Source of the DNA: an uncultured Flavobacteriales bacterium
GTDB lineage: Bacteria; Bacteroidota; Bacteroidia; Flavobacteriales_D; Sanyastnellaceae
Direction of reading: 5' to 3'
DNA length: 36,976 nt
Assembly (NCBI GenBank): GCA_913051865.1
Contig: CAJXHE010000009.1
Location: 1-36,976 of the forward strand
Shown here: piece after piece, positions 8,692-16,803 of the stretch
Position numbering within the stretch: position 1 is the stretch's first letter
Layout: each line of letters opens with the position of its first letter
Made by a program: the position numbers and the translations under genes
Notes under the pieces: model-generated
Told to the model about the DNA's origin: nothing
Seen by the model: only the letters and a program-made list of their open reading frames with translations
The model's database searches: none

Positions 8692-9408
8692 TTATAATGC
8701 CTCTAAAATCAAGGTGTGAATGAAGTGGATGATTGGGAGAATAAATAGCGAGGGGAGTAAATCGATCATTTTAAATGATTTAATCTCCATGAGATCTATC
8801 CCCAGGGCCAAAAGTAAAATACCTCCGGTTGCTGTAAGGTCGAGTATGAGTTCTGGAGAAATGCTTTGGCCAAACCCCATGAAAAACAAAGTCAATCCTC
8901 CTTGAATAAGGAGAACACCTATTGCAGAAAACAGAACGCCTTTTCCCAAAACTGCGGATAGAAAGAATGAACTGATCAGATCCATCGTCCCTTTAATAAA
9001 AAGCAAATGTGATTTCCCACTCAAGCCCTCATCCATGCATCCGATTAATGTTAAACCTCCGACACAAAATAATACAGTGGCTTTAATGAACCCTGAACCA
9101 AGAGAGTGTTCGGGCAGGTTATTTCCGTCTGGGTTACCCGATGAAACTTTGTCGAATTTGGACGTGAATTTTGTCAAACGATCGTGGAGAGAAAGTGTTT
9201 GGCCTAGAAGGGTACCTGACACCAGAGCAAGAAAAATATCAATAGGCTCAATCATTCCCGTGATCATATCGACACTTAATGCAACAGTAAATAGGCCAAA
9301 TACAACAAGTATTTTCGTCTGATTTTTATGGGAAATATATTTCTTGCAGAGCAGGCCTATTGTCGATCCGGCAGCCACTGCAACAGCATTAAATAATGTT
9401 CCTATCAT
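8692..9408 (-). CDS. DUF554 family membrane protein (YdfK-like)
   Basis: A polytopic inner-membrane protein of about 238 residues with roughly six hydrophobic segments. MIGTLFNAVAVAAGSTIGLL at the N-terminus, a GTLLGQ segment and LLALGIDLMEIKSF near the end fit DUF554. The frame is open to ATG 9435, but starting at ATG 9408 gives the usual family N-terminus (MIGT) and leaves room for divergent tgt transcription. No function has been established for the family that I can cite. It heads a three-gene run with the muramidase-like and WYL genes, each touching or overlapping the next. Confidence 0.85.
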   Translation of the reverse strand: MIGTLFNAVAVAAGSTIGLLCKKYISHKNQTKILVVFGLFTVALSVDMITGMIEPIDIFLALVSGTLLGQTLSLHDRLTKFTSKFDKVSSGNPDGNNLPEHSLGSGFIKATVLFCVGGLTLIGCMDEGLSGKSHLLFIKGTMDLISSFFLSAVLGKGVLFSAIGVLLIQGGLTLFFMGFGQSISPELILDLTATGGILLLALGIDLMEIKSFKMIDLLPSLFILPIIHFIHTLILEAL

Positions 9409-9465
9409 ATCGTTGTCTTCATTATACGGTCCCAAGTTACATTTGTGGAACCGTATTCAAAATGT

Positions 9466-10623
9466 ATGCGGGTGAAAAATAGATATAAAGCGGTGAAATT
9501 TACCCTTGAAAAGAAGGATACAAACTCCAATGCACGTGCGGGGTCTCTGGAAACAGATCATGGCGTGATCCAAACCCCAATTTTTATGCCTGTCGGCACA
9601 GTCGGTTCTGTGAAAGCAGTTCCTCAAACAGCACTTGTCAATGACATTAATGCAGACATCATATTGGGCAATACATATCACCTTTATTTAAGGCCTGGTA
9701 TGGATACGATGGAGAAGGCAGGTGGCTTGCATAAGTTTATGAGCTGGGACAGGCCGCTTCTCACAGACAGTGGCGGATATCAAGTGTACAGTCTGGCCAA
9801 CAATAGAAAGCTAACCGAAGAAGGGGCTACGTTTCGCAGTCACATCAACGGAGATTTAATGGCATTCACCCCAGAAAGCGTGATGGATATTCAGCGTACA
9901 ATTGGCGCAGATATTATTATGGCCTTTGACGAGTGCCCCCCTCATCCGTGTTCAAAAGAGTATGCCAAAACATCCATGCAACGTACCCACCGTTGGTTAG
10001 ACAGATGTGTAAATAGATTGGCTGAGACGGAACCCAAGTATGGGTTTAATCAAGAGCTGTTTCCTATTTTACAAGGCGGGTCCTATGAAGATTTGAGAAA
10101 AGAATCAGCAGAATATATTTCTGGAGTTGATGCAGCAGGTTATGCGATTGGTGGACTGAGTGTGGGTGAGCCTACAGAGGAAATGTACAAGACGTGTGAT
10201 TTGGTTTGTGGGATACTTCCAGAAGACAAACCCAGATATTTAATGGGTGTTGGCACGCCGGTAAATATTTTGGAGAACATTGCTTTGGGCGTAGATATGT
10301 TTGATTGTGTCATGCCTACAAGGAATGCGCGGACTGGTACGCTATATACTTGGGGAGGCGTTGTGAATATCAAGAATAAGAAATGGGAGAATGATTTTTC
10401 TGCGTTAGATCCGTTAGGTTCTGCCAGCGTTGACAAGATGTATAGCAAGTCATACGTGAGACATTTGATTCGAGCGAATGAATTGGTGGGCATGTATATT
10501 ACCAGTATTCACAATCTCTGCTTTTATTTGGATTTGGTTCGAGAGGCGAGAAAGCATATCATACAGGGAGATTTTGTTGCCTGGAAAAATAAAATGGTCG
10601 TGCAAATTTCTCAAAAACTTTAA
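9466..10623 (+). CDS. tgt: Queuine tRNA-ribosyltransferase (Tgt), zinc-cysteine site absent
   Basis: It exchanges guanine 34 in GUN-anticodon tRNAs for the queuosine precursor. Motifs: IFMPVGTVGSVKAV near 40, DSGGYQVYSL with the general-base Asp101, FDECPPHP, GGLSVGEP, and MFDCVMPTRNARTG with the nucleophilic Asp near 280. The CxCxxC zinc cluster expected near 313-326 is replaced by an LGSASVDKM segment, although the following YSKSYVRHL and SIHN motifs remain; I recall this as normal in Bacteroidota. A GTG at 9445 and a GTG at 9493 are alternative starts; family members usually begin close to VKFTLE. The permease gene follows after 15 bp. Confidence 0.95.
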   Translation: MRVKNRYKAVKFTLEKKDTNSNARAGSLETDHGVIQTPIFMPVGTVGSVKAVPQTALVNDINADIILGNTYHLYLRPGMDTMEKAGGLHKFMSWDRPLLTDSGGYQVYSLANNRKLTEEGATFRSHINGDLMAFTPESVMDIQRTIGADIIMAFDECPPHPCSKEYAKTSMQRTHRWLDRCVNRLAETEPKYGFNQELFPILQGGSYEDLRKESAEYISGVDAAGYAIGGLSVGEPTEEMYKTCDLVCGILPEDKPRYLMGVGTPVNILENIALGVDMFDCVMPTRNARTGTLYTWGGVVNIKNKKWENDFSALDPLGSASVDKMYSKSYVRHLIRANELVGMYITSIHNLCFYLDLVREARKHIIQGDFVAWKNKMVVQISQKL

Positions 10624-10638
10624 TATGATTCCTAGTCA

Positions 10639-11748
10639 GTGACACTCCTTGATCGATATATTATAAGTAAGTTTTTAAAGACCTTTTTCTTTATGTTGGG
10701 GGTGTTCTGTGTCATTGCGGTTGTTTTTGATTTGGTTGAGAATATCGGTCGGTTAATCACAAATGGTGCACCGCTATGGGAAACAGTAAAATATTACGCT
10801 GCTTTTTGTTTCTTTTTTGCAAACCTGTTAAGTGGGTTTATCGTGTTCTTAACTATCGTTTGGTTTACGAGCCGACTTGCACAGCATACAGAAATAATTG
10901 CCATGTTGAGTGGAGGTATGGCCTTCAGGCGTTTCTTGAGGCCTTATTTTGTAGCGGCTTCTGTATTGGTCGCGCTTTCTCTTTTTCTGACGCACTATGT
11001 CGTCCCACATGCAAATCAAAACAAGTTAGACTTCGAGATGCAATGGATCCATATTGACTTTCATGTCAAAGATCAAAACCTTTATCGAGAAGTTTCCCCT
11101 GGAACGATTGCATACTTCAGAAGTATTACGTACAACAGGAAAACAGGGTATAGATTCCAATTGGAGCGGTGGAATAAGAGCAACACCAGATTGGAACAGA
11201 GTATAAGTGCTGCGAAGGGGACGTGGATGGAGAAGGATAGTTTATGGCGACTCGTCAACGTTCATGTTCGCACGTTCAATGAAAATGGAACTGAGTCTTT
11301 TAAGTTTGTGAATCAACTTGACACACTTTTACCGATGAAGCTGGATGATTTTGCCCAACGGGCCGAAATTGTAAACAGTATGACGACTTCTGAACTGAGT
11401 CGCTATATAGAAAAGGTGAAATTGCGTGGCGCCGATACGTCTTCGTTTGAGTTGACCAAACACGCGCGGACGTCAACTCCTTTTGCGATATTTGTTCTTA
11501 CCTTGATCGGAGTAGGTATTGCCTCTAGAAAACAAAGAGGTGGGATAGGCGTTCATTTATTTATAGCGGTACTAGTTGGTTTCACATTTGTATTTACATC
11601 ACGTATCATTTCTGTCTATGCAGCCACAATGACAATCCCGGATTTCTTGCCTGTAAGTGATGGAGGAATACAGTTGTTGGCTGCTTGGTTGCCGAATTTG
11701 CTCTACCTGTGCCTTGGTTTCTACATTTACGCCAAAGCGCCGAAATAA
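10639..11748 (+). CDS. LptF/LptG-type (YjgP/YjgQ) permease
   Basis: This 369-residue inner-membrane protein has three N-terminal helices (about 14-32, 52-76, 102-120), a periplasmic beta-rich domain (about 130-270) and three C-terminal helices (about 277-295, 303-328, 343-362). That is the LptF/LptG layout, in which two such subunits with LptB extract lipopolysaccharide from the inner membrane. MTLLDRYIISKFLKTFFFML is a typical family N-terminus. The start is GTG, 15 bp after tgt, so the two are likely one transcript. Sequence alone does not say whether it plays the LptF or LptG role. Its 3' end overlaps ispE on the other strand by 22 bp. Confidence 0.9.
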   Translation: MTLLDRYIISKFLKTFFFMLGVFCVIAVVFDLVENIGRLITNGAPLWETVKYYAAFCFFFANLLSGFIVFLTIVWFTSRLAQHTEIIAMLSGGMAFRRFLRPYFVAASVLVALSLFLTHYVVPHANQNKLDFEMQWIHIDFHVKDQNLYREVSPGTIAYFRSITYNRKTGYRFQLERWNKSNTRLEQSISAAKGTWMEKDSLWRLVNVHVRTFNENGTESFKFVNQLDTLLPMKLDDFAQRAEIVNSMTTSELSRYIEKVKLRGADTSSFELTKHARTSTPFAIFVLTLIGVGIASRKQRGGIGVHLFIAVLVGFTFVFTSRIISVYAATMTIPDFLPVSDGGIQLLAAWLPNLLYLCLGFYIYAKAPK

Positions 11749-12650
11749 GCAAAAAACCCCTCTTTTTTTGCTCTTTTTGCGACTTTTTGAGCCATTAACG
11801 TCACTTTAGCGTCTTCTGTTGCATTTTTTGCTTTCCCAAATAGTCCATATACGGAGGATCCGCTTCCTGTCATCTGAATATAATCTGCCCCAGCGTCCAT
11901 CATGAGTTGGCGCGCTTTTTTGACCGGCTCAAATCTGTTTGTGACAGACGTCTCAAAATCGTTCATGAATAAGTCATCCCACTTCTTTATTGGCGTGCCT
12001 AATAGGAACTCATTGTGATTATTCCTGTGGTGAGAAACATGGTGCGTTTGATGTTCGTTCGTTCTCTCATCCTCTTTCAGCCAAGAAAAGGCTTTTGACG
12101 TGTTGATGTGTACACCGGGATGTATAATAAGAATCTTCATCTCCTCCAGTCTTCGCCCCCACTTTTCATCTTGAATTGGGCTTAAAATTTCTCCTCTTCC
12201 CGTGACAAATGAGGTGCTGTTTTTTACAAAAAAAGGGCAGTCACTTCCCAACTCCTCTGCATATTTCTCCAAGGTGTCTTGGCTTAATTCCAGTCGACAA
12301 ATGTCATTGATGGCCTTCAGCATAAAAGTGCCATCTGAACTCCCTCCACCAAGTCCTGCACCTGTTGGTATGACTTTATGCAATTTTGCTTCTAAGGCTG
12401 GAAGTCGGAATTTTTCAGACAATATCTGATGCGCTCTGACGATGGTGTTGTCTTGAATGCTGCCATTCACTTCTATGCCCGAACATTCAAATTTCAATTC
12501 ACCTTCAGGTGCATTTTCACCAATATGTACTTCAAGAACGTCACACAATTGGGTAGGTATGAAAATGCTTTCAATATTGTGGAAACCATCCTCACGTTTG
12601 GCAAGGACTTTAAGTCCCAAATTAATTTTGGCAGGAGGGAAGTAAATCAA
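11727..12650 (-). CDS. ispE: 4-diphosphocytidyl-2-C-methyl-D-erythritol kinase
   Basis: It phosphorylates CDP-methylerythritol in the MEP isoprenoid pathway. A GHMP kinase of 307 residues: PPAKINLGLKV with Lys8, the Gly-rich ATP loop PTGAGLGGGSSDG at 95-107, catalytic Asp137 in GSDCPFF, and MTGSGSSVYG near the C-terminus. The start codon appears to be TTG, placed directly after the era stop (TAA-TTG, no gap). No upstream alternative is possible, and a later start would remove the conserved Lys8 region. It is therefore probably translationally coupled to era. The 3' end overlaps the permease gene. Confidence 0.95.
   Translation of the reverse strand: MIYFPPAKINLGLKVLAKREDGFHNIESIFIPTQLCDVLEVHIGENAPEGELKFECSGIEVNGSIQDNTIVRAHQILSEKFRLPALEAKLHKVIPTGAGLGGGSSDGTFMLKAINDICRLELSQDTLEKYAEELGSDCPFFVKNSTSFVTGRGEILSPIQDEKWGRRLEEMKILIIHPGVHINTSKAFSWLKEDERTNEHQTHHVSHHRNNHNEFLLGTPIKKWDDLFMNDFETSVTNRFEPVKKARQLMMDAGADYIQMTGSGSSVYGLFGKAKNATEDAKVTLMAQKVAKRAKKEGFFAYFGALA
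11748..11772 (+). terminator. Possible terminator at the permease/ispE junction
   Basis: AGCAAAAAA (11748-11756) pairs with TTTTTTGCT (11764-11772) around a C-rich loop, starting on the last base of the permease stop codon. It is rich in A-T pairs and is followed by further T-rich sequence. On the opposite strand it lies inside the last codons of ispE, so if active it should act only on plus-strand transcripts. Confidence 0.5.
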
Positions 12651-13610
12651 TTAATCAAAATATCCAAACCGTTTCAGTTTGCTTTCATCATTCCTCCAGT
12701 CCTTATCCACTCTTACATATAAATCGAGGAAGACTTTTTTATCGAGGAAAGCTTCGAGCTCTTTTCGGGCGTCGGTACCTACTCTCTTGATCATATTTCC
12801 GCCAGAGCCTATGACAATCATCTTTTGAGATTCTCTGGCCACTCTAATCTCAGCTCTAATATGAAATATATGTGGCTCCTCCCTGAATTCCTCAACGACT
12901 ACTTCACAACTGTAGGGTATTTCTTGCTTGTAATGTGTAAGAATCTTTTCTCTGACAATTTCAGAAACAAAAAACCGCATAGGCTTGTCTGTCAATTCAT
13001 CCTTAGGAAAGAAAGGATGGGCTTCGGGCAAATGTGCGACAATGCTATCGAGTAAAGTGTCAACATTAAAATTGTGGAGCGCACTAATCGGTGCGACTTG
13101 TGCTCTCGGGATTTTCTTTTTCCAATAATCAGCCCTTTTCATGGCCACTTCTTGCCCCTCTAAATCCACTTTATTAATTAACACAAAGACCGGGATGTCC
13201 ATATTGGCGATTTTGTCAAAAGTCGCTTCGTGTGCCATTGCATCCTCGTAAACATCTGTCACGAAAATAATGATGTCTGCATCCTGTAGTGCGGTCTTCA
13301 CAAACTTCATCATCCCTTCCTGCAGTTTATATGCGGGGTCTAGAACGCCGGGGGTGTCGCTATACACGATTTGCCAATTGGGCTGATTGACGATACCCAT
13401 GATGCGGTGGCGTGTCGTTTGGGCTTTCGCATTGATAATGCTGATATTCTCACCAACAAGACGATTCATTAGCGTGCTCTTTCCCACGTTGGGAGATCCC
13501 ACAATGTTTACAAACCCTGCTTTGTGTCCGTCAGGATATTCTGCCCCTGCTGGCATGGGAGGTAAATCGGGAAGACCGATTCCTTCGGGTTGTGTTTTTT
13601 GTTCGCTCAT
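12651..13610 (-). CDS. era: GTPase Era
   Basis: Era binds the 3' end of 16S rRNA and helps 30S assembly. From ATG 13610 the protein has about 319 residues: a Pro-rich N-terminal extension of ~30, then the G domain with GSPNVGKST (near 38-46), DTPG, NKVD, and a C-terminal KH domain with VIGSGGNMIKRVG. The frame continues to an ATG at 13640, but a TAnnTTTG -7 box (13622-13629) lies between the two, which favours 13610 as the start. ispE follows with no gap, giving an era-ispE unit. Confidence 0.96.
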   Translation of the reverse strand: MSEQKTQPEGIGLPDLPPMPAGAEYPDGHKAGFVNIVGSPNVGKSTLMNRLVGENISIINAKAQTTRHRIMGIVNQPNWQIVYSDTPGVLDPAYKLQEGMMKFVKTALQDADIIIFVTDVYEDAMAHEATFDKIANMDIPVFVLINKVDLEGQEVAMKRADYWKKKIPRAQVAPISALHNFNVDTLLDSIVAHLPEAHPFFPKDELTDKPMRFFVSEIVREKILTHYKQEIPYSCEVVVEEFREEPHIFHIRAEIRVARESQKMIVIGSGGNMIKRVGTDARKELEAFLDKKVFLDLYVRVDKDWRNDESKLKRFGYFD

Positions 13611-13621
13611 ATTCCTGGATG

Positions 13622-13629
13622 CAAAGGTA
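13622..13629 (-). promoter_or_regulatory. -7 promoter box of era
   Basis: TACCTTTG on the minus strand matches the Bacteroidota sigma consensus TAnnTTTG and ends 11 bp before the chosen era ATG. No TTG -33 element is seen at the ideal spacing. Confidence 0.6.
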
Positions 13630-13648
13630 CGACGATGCAAGGTGACGT

Positions 13649-14095
13649 CTACTCTTTAAGCCAATCGATCAGCATGCGTCTTTGCGTTTCGGTAAGTCTC
13701 GCATCTGCGTGCGTTATTTTGTATGTCAGAATGGGCATCCATTTCTTTTCAATCAGTTCAGCGCTTTCGTTTTTCAGTGCGTCTTTCTGCGCTGGTGTAT
13801 AGGTGTCCCAAATAGAAAAATTCACTTTTGATTTACCCTTGTTGATGTGCCCCTCGAGCCACCAACTTACAGGAGCAACATGGCTATACCAAGGGTATTG
13901 TGTCAGGTTTGAATGGCAGTCGTAGCATACAGATTGAATCAGTTTTGTAACATCCGGAGGCGCTTCTTCTAACGTTAGGAAGTCTGATTCAGGCGTGATT
14001 TTGATTGGTGTCTTATCTGTCGTTTTCATTTGTATTGCAACGAAAACAATGAGTAATGTGATGAGTACACTTCGTTTGCTAGGTCTTTTAATCAT
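13649..14095 (-). CDS. Haem-binding domain protein, membrane-anchored mono-haem c-type
   Basis: A 148-residue protein with an N-terminal membrane helix or signal anchor (about 9-22) and a single CYDCH haem c attachment motif at 57-61, followed by YPWYSHVAPVSWWLEGHI. This matches the haem-binding domain family (PF14376-like) common in Bacteroidota. The C-terminal ARLTETQRRMLIDWL segment is also typical. It is probably periplasmic with a redox role, but the partner is unknown. The frame extends upstream only to a TTG at 14131, so ATG 14095 is preferred. A terminator-like hairpin separates it from the upstream gene, and era starts after its stop. Confidence 0.88.
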   Translation of the reverse strand: MIKRPSKRSVLITLLIVFVAIQMKTTDKTPIKITPESDFLTLEEAPPDVTKLIQSVCYDCHSNLTQYPWYSHVAPVSWWLEGHINKGKSKVNFSIWDTYTPAQKDALKNESAELIEKKWMPILTYKITHADARLTETQRRMLIDWLKE

Positions 14096-14127
14096 GTGGT
14101 GAAGATATTCTATAAGATTGTAAATGA

Positions 14128-14159
14128 ACAAAAGCCGATCCGTGAGAATCGACTTTTGT
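14128..14159 (-). terminator. Terminator of the SRPBCC/Lacal_2735-like unit
   Basis: On the minus strand ACAAAAG and its continuation pair over 12 positions with ATCGGCTTTTGT (one G-U wobble) around an 8-base loop, and a T-rich run follows. It lies 58 bp after the stop of the 57-residue gene and before the haem-protein ATG. Confidence 0.75.
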
Positions 14160-14216
14160 CATATACATTGTATTGCATTGGGTTTGATTGCAATCTGCTT
14201 TCTAAGTCCTATGCTG

Positions 14217-14390
14217 TTACTTTTCAGGTTCTAGCTCCAACATCAATTTTTGAATTTCATTTGCTTTTGACGTTGCTTCGTCACTCAGCTTTCTATTCTT
14301 TGTCGAGAGCACAAACGCCTGCTTCATGAGTTTTTTATATTCAGAATTTAGTTTATCGTACTTTGATTTTTTTCTAAAAAAACGTATCAT
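14217..14390 (-). CDS. Lacal_2735-like small conserved protein
   Basis: A 57-residue frame starting MIRFFRKKSKYDKLN and containing KLMKQAFVLST and KNRKLSDEAT. It matches my recollection of the Lacal_2735 family, short basic proteins of Flavobacteriia with an FxKKS start, an AxxLSTxNRKxSD core and a helical C-terminal half. Its ATG overlaps the stop of the SRPBCC gene as ATGA, so it is almost certainly co-translated with it. There is no signal peptide and no known function. The sequence suggests a helical, soluble, lysine-rich protein. Confidence 0.85.
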   Translation of the reverse strand: MIRFFRKKSKYDKLNSEYKKLMKQAFVLSTKNRKLSDEATSKANEIQKLMLELEPEK

Positions 14391-14848
14391 GAGTTAAATA
14401 TTTTGTTTAAAGCAACTTTGCGGTAGTCAAAAACTGTCTTTAGCTTTCTTCGAATAAATATAAAGTTGACAAAGTCACCGATAATTCCAAAAGGCAGTGC
14501 ATATGTGACGATGTCTGTCATGCGAACATGATCTTCGTCAATCACTTTAAACATGTGCTGGTGATGCCATAATTTGTAGGGTCCATATACCTGTTTGTCA
14601 ATGAAGTAGTTTTGGTTTTTTACATGACTGATTTCTGTCACCCACTTGACACCTATATTAAAAAGTGGCGTGATTCTGTAGGTAATGATCATACCTTCCG
14701 ACATCTCCGTATGAGTTGATGTCATCATCTTAAAGCCAAGTTTTGAAGGCGTTAGCTTTTTGAGATTTGAAGGGTCAGATACGAAATTCCATAGATTTTC
14801 TATATCAGTCTTTACAACCTGTTCATCGTGTATTTGGTAATAACCCAT
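14387..14848 (-). CDS. SRPBCC (START-like) superfamily protein
   Basis: A 153-residue protein with the helix-grip layout of SRPBCC proteins: the opening HDEQVVKTDIENLWNFVSDPSNLKKLTP, mid-strand YRITPLF and KWVTEI segments, and the closing long helix VNFIFIRRKLKTVFDYRKVAL. The family binds hydrophobic ligands in a deep pocket; no ligand can be read from the sequence. No signal peptide. It is translationally coupled to the downstream Lacal_2735-like gene by a 4-bp overlap and starts 21 bp after the fasciclin gene stop, so all three may share a transcript. Confidence 0.85.
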   Translation of the reverse strand: MGYYQIHDEQVVKTDIENLWNFVSDPSNLKKLTPSKLGFKMMTSTHTEMSEGMIITYRITPLFNIGVKWVTEISHVKNQNYFIDKQVYGPYKLWHHQHMFKVIDEDHVRMTDIVTYALPFGIIGDFVNFIFIRRKLKTVFDYRKVALNKIFNS

Positions 14849-14869
14849 AATGAATTTTGGCCTTTAAAC

Positions 14870-16735
14870 TTATTGAATCGTTACAAACCTCTTGACTGTC
14901 TTTCCAGACTTGTAGATATCGAATACAATCGTATTTGTGGTGTTGTAATTGATTTCTCTTCCTGTGATGTCTACGCTGTACATGTAGATGTCATTTGAAA
15001 TGAGAGCGCTTGATTCAATGATGTTGCTTGTTGTCGTTTCGATGACTGCATCAATCACGTGCACAACGCCATTGTCAGCAGTTATGTCTGCGATAATCAC
15101 TGTTGCATTGCCAATCATAACTACGCCGTCTGCGATAGACACCATCACTTCACCTCCTTGCAATGTTGTAATCATCATGCCATCGGATAAATCTGTGCTC
15201 AATGTCGTTCCTGAAACAACATGATTTAGAAGTATTTGAGTGAGGTCTCCAGTTGGATCTGCAAGCAATGCATCAATAACATCTGCAGGAATTAAGCTGA
15301 ACGCGTCATCTGTCGGGGCAAATACTGTAAAGGGTCCTTCAGACGCGAGTGTTTCATCTAATCCTGCTGCTACAATTGCTGCCTCGAGTGTGGTGTGCAC
15401 CTCTGAGTTTGCAATAATGTCGAACACTGTGTTGGTTGGCATTTCAGGCTGTAAGATTGCATCAATCACATGTACAACGCCATTGTCTGCAATTATATCT
15501 GCGACAATCACTGTTGCATTGTCAATCTTCACCACGCCATCTGTGATGGATACCATCACTTCACTTCCTTGCAAAGTTTCGATCATCATTCCATCAGATA
15601 GGTCTGTGCTCAACGCTGTTCCTGACACAACATGGTTTAATAGTATTTGAGTCAATAGTCCAGTTGGATCTGCGAGTAATGTTTCAAGAATGTTTGCAGG
15701 GACTAAGCTGAATGCATCATCTGTCGGTGCAAATACTGTAAAGGGTCCTTCAGACGCAAGTGTTCCATCCAGTCCTGCAGCAACAATTGCTGTCTCTAGC
15801 GTGGCGTGCACCTCTGAGTTTGCAATAATGTCAAATACTGTGTTGGTTGGCATTTCAGGCTGTAATACTGCGTCGATTACATGAACAACGCCATTGTCTG
15901 CAGATATATCTGCGACGATTACTGTTGCGTTACCAATCATCACCATGCCATCTGTAATGGATACCATCACTTCACCTCCTTGTAAAGTTTCGATCATCAT
16001 TCCATCAGATAAATCTGTACTCATTGCTGTTCCAGATACAACGTGGTTGAGAAGTATTTGTGTGAGGTCTCCAGTTGGATCTGCAAGCAAGGTCTCAAGT
16101 ACGTTTTCAGGAATTACGCTGAACGCATCATCTGTTGGCGCAAATACTGTAAAGGGGCCATCAGAAGCGAGTGTTCCATCTAGTCCTGCTGCAACTACAG
16201 CTGCCTCGAGTGTTGTGTGTACCTCTGAGTTTGCAATTATATCAAATACTGTGTTGGTTGGCATTTCAGGCTGTAATACTGCGTCGATTACATGAACAAC
16301 GCCATTGTCTGCAGATATATCTGCGACGATTACTGTTGCGTTACCAATCATCACCATGCCATCTGTAATGGATACCATCACTTCACCTCCTTGTAAAGTT
16401 TCGATCATCATTCCATCAGATAAATCTGTACTCATTGCTGTTCCAGATACAACGTGGTTGAGAAGTATTTGTGTGAGGTCTCCAGTTGGATCTGCAAGCA
16501 GAGTTTCAAGTACGTTTTCAGGAATTACGCTGAATGCATCATCTGTTGGCGCAAATACTGTAAAGGGTCCATCAGAGGAGAGTGTTCCATCTAATCCTGC
16601 TGCAACTACAGCTGCCTCAAGTGTTGTGTGTACTTCCGAGTTTTCAATAATTCCGAAAATAGATTGAGAAAAAGCATTGAGTGAAAATAAGCATAGCAGT
16701 GATGCTAAAAAGAAATTATTGTTAAAGAGTTTCAT
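14870..16735 (-). CDS. Secreted protein with four fasciclin (FAS1) domains and T9SS-like C-terminal domain
   Basis: A 621-residue exported protein: signal peptide (about 1-24), four FAS1 domains of 137 residues each (about 25-161, 162-298, 299-435, 436-565), and a C-terminal domain of about 55 residues that resembles a T9SS sorting signal (DITGREIN ... KTVKRFV). Each FAS1 repeat carries the FTVFAPTDDAFS and LLNHVVSG motifs. FAS1 proteins usually mediate adhesion; surface attachment is inferred. The repeats are very similar at DNA level: 259 bp are identical between two adjacent units. It is transcribed away from the MerR gene from its own promoter. Confidence 0.93.
   Translation of the reverse strand: MKLFNNNFFLASLLCLFSLNAFSQSIFGIIENSEVHTTLEAAVVAAGLDGTLSSDGPFTVFAPTDDAFSVIPENVLETLLADPTGDLTQILLNHVVSGTAMSTDLSDGMMIETLQGGEVMVSITDGMVMIGNATVIVADISADNGVVHVIDAVLQPEMPTNTVFDIIANSEVHTTLEAAVVAAGLDGTLASDGPFTVFAPTDDAFSVIPENVLETLLADPTGDLTQILLNHVVSGTAMSTDLSDGMMIETLQGGEVMVSITDGMVMIGNATVIVADISADNGVVHVIDAVLQPEMPTNTVFDIIANSEVHATLETAIVAAGLDGTLASEGPFTVFAPTDDAFSLVPANILETLLADPTGLLTQILLNHVVSGTALSTDLSDGMMIETLQGSEVMVSITDGVVKIDNATVIVADIIADNGVVHVIDAILQPEMPTNTVFDIIANSEVHTTLEAAIVAAGLDETLASEGPFTVFAPTDDAFSLIPADVIDALLADPTGDLTQILLNHVVSGTTLSTDLSDGMMITTLQGGEVMVSIADGVVMIGNATVIIADITADNGVVHVIDAVIETTTSNIIESSALISNDIYMYSVDITGREINYNTTNTIVFDIYKSGKTVKRFVTIQ
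15831..16089 (-). repeat. 259-bp repeat copy A inside the fasciclin gene
   Basis: Read base by base, this block is identical to 16242-16500, offset by exactly 411 bp (137 codons, one FAS1 unit). It covers the end of domain 2 and its linker to domain 3. The third and fourth units are diverged versions. Confidence 0.9.
16242..16500 (-). repeat. 259-bp repeat copy B inside the fasciclin gene
   Basis: Identical partner of 15831-16089, at the domain 1/domain 2 junction. Because the period is a whole number of codons, unequal crossing over between the copies would add or delete one FAS1 domain in frame. Confidence 0.9.
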
Positions 16736-16767
16736 TTTTTGTATAGTTATTTAATAAAAAGTTTATA

Positions 16768-16799
16768 CAAACATAAGAACATGAAAAGCCTTAAACCAA
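16768..16799 (-). promoter_or_regulatory. Candidate promoter of the fasciclin gene
   Basis: On the minus strand, TTG (complement of 16797-16799) is followed after 21 bp by TATGTTTG (complement of 16768-16775), matching the Bacteroidota -33/-7 pattern. The -7 box ends 32 bp before the fasciclin ATG. Confidence 0.6.
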
Positions 16800-16803
16800 A
16801 ACT

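Noticed and set aside
14988-16667. Long open frames antisense to the fasciclin repeats (up to ~136 codons, repeated)
   Set aside because: They mirror the repeated sense codons, repeat with the same period, have low-complexity Ser/Ala/Thr composition and no start context. The sense frame has a signal peptide and domains.
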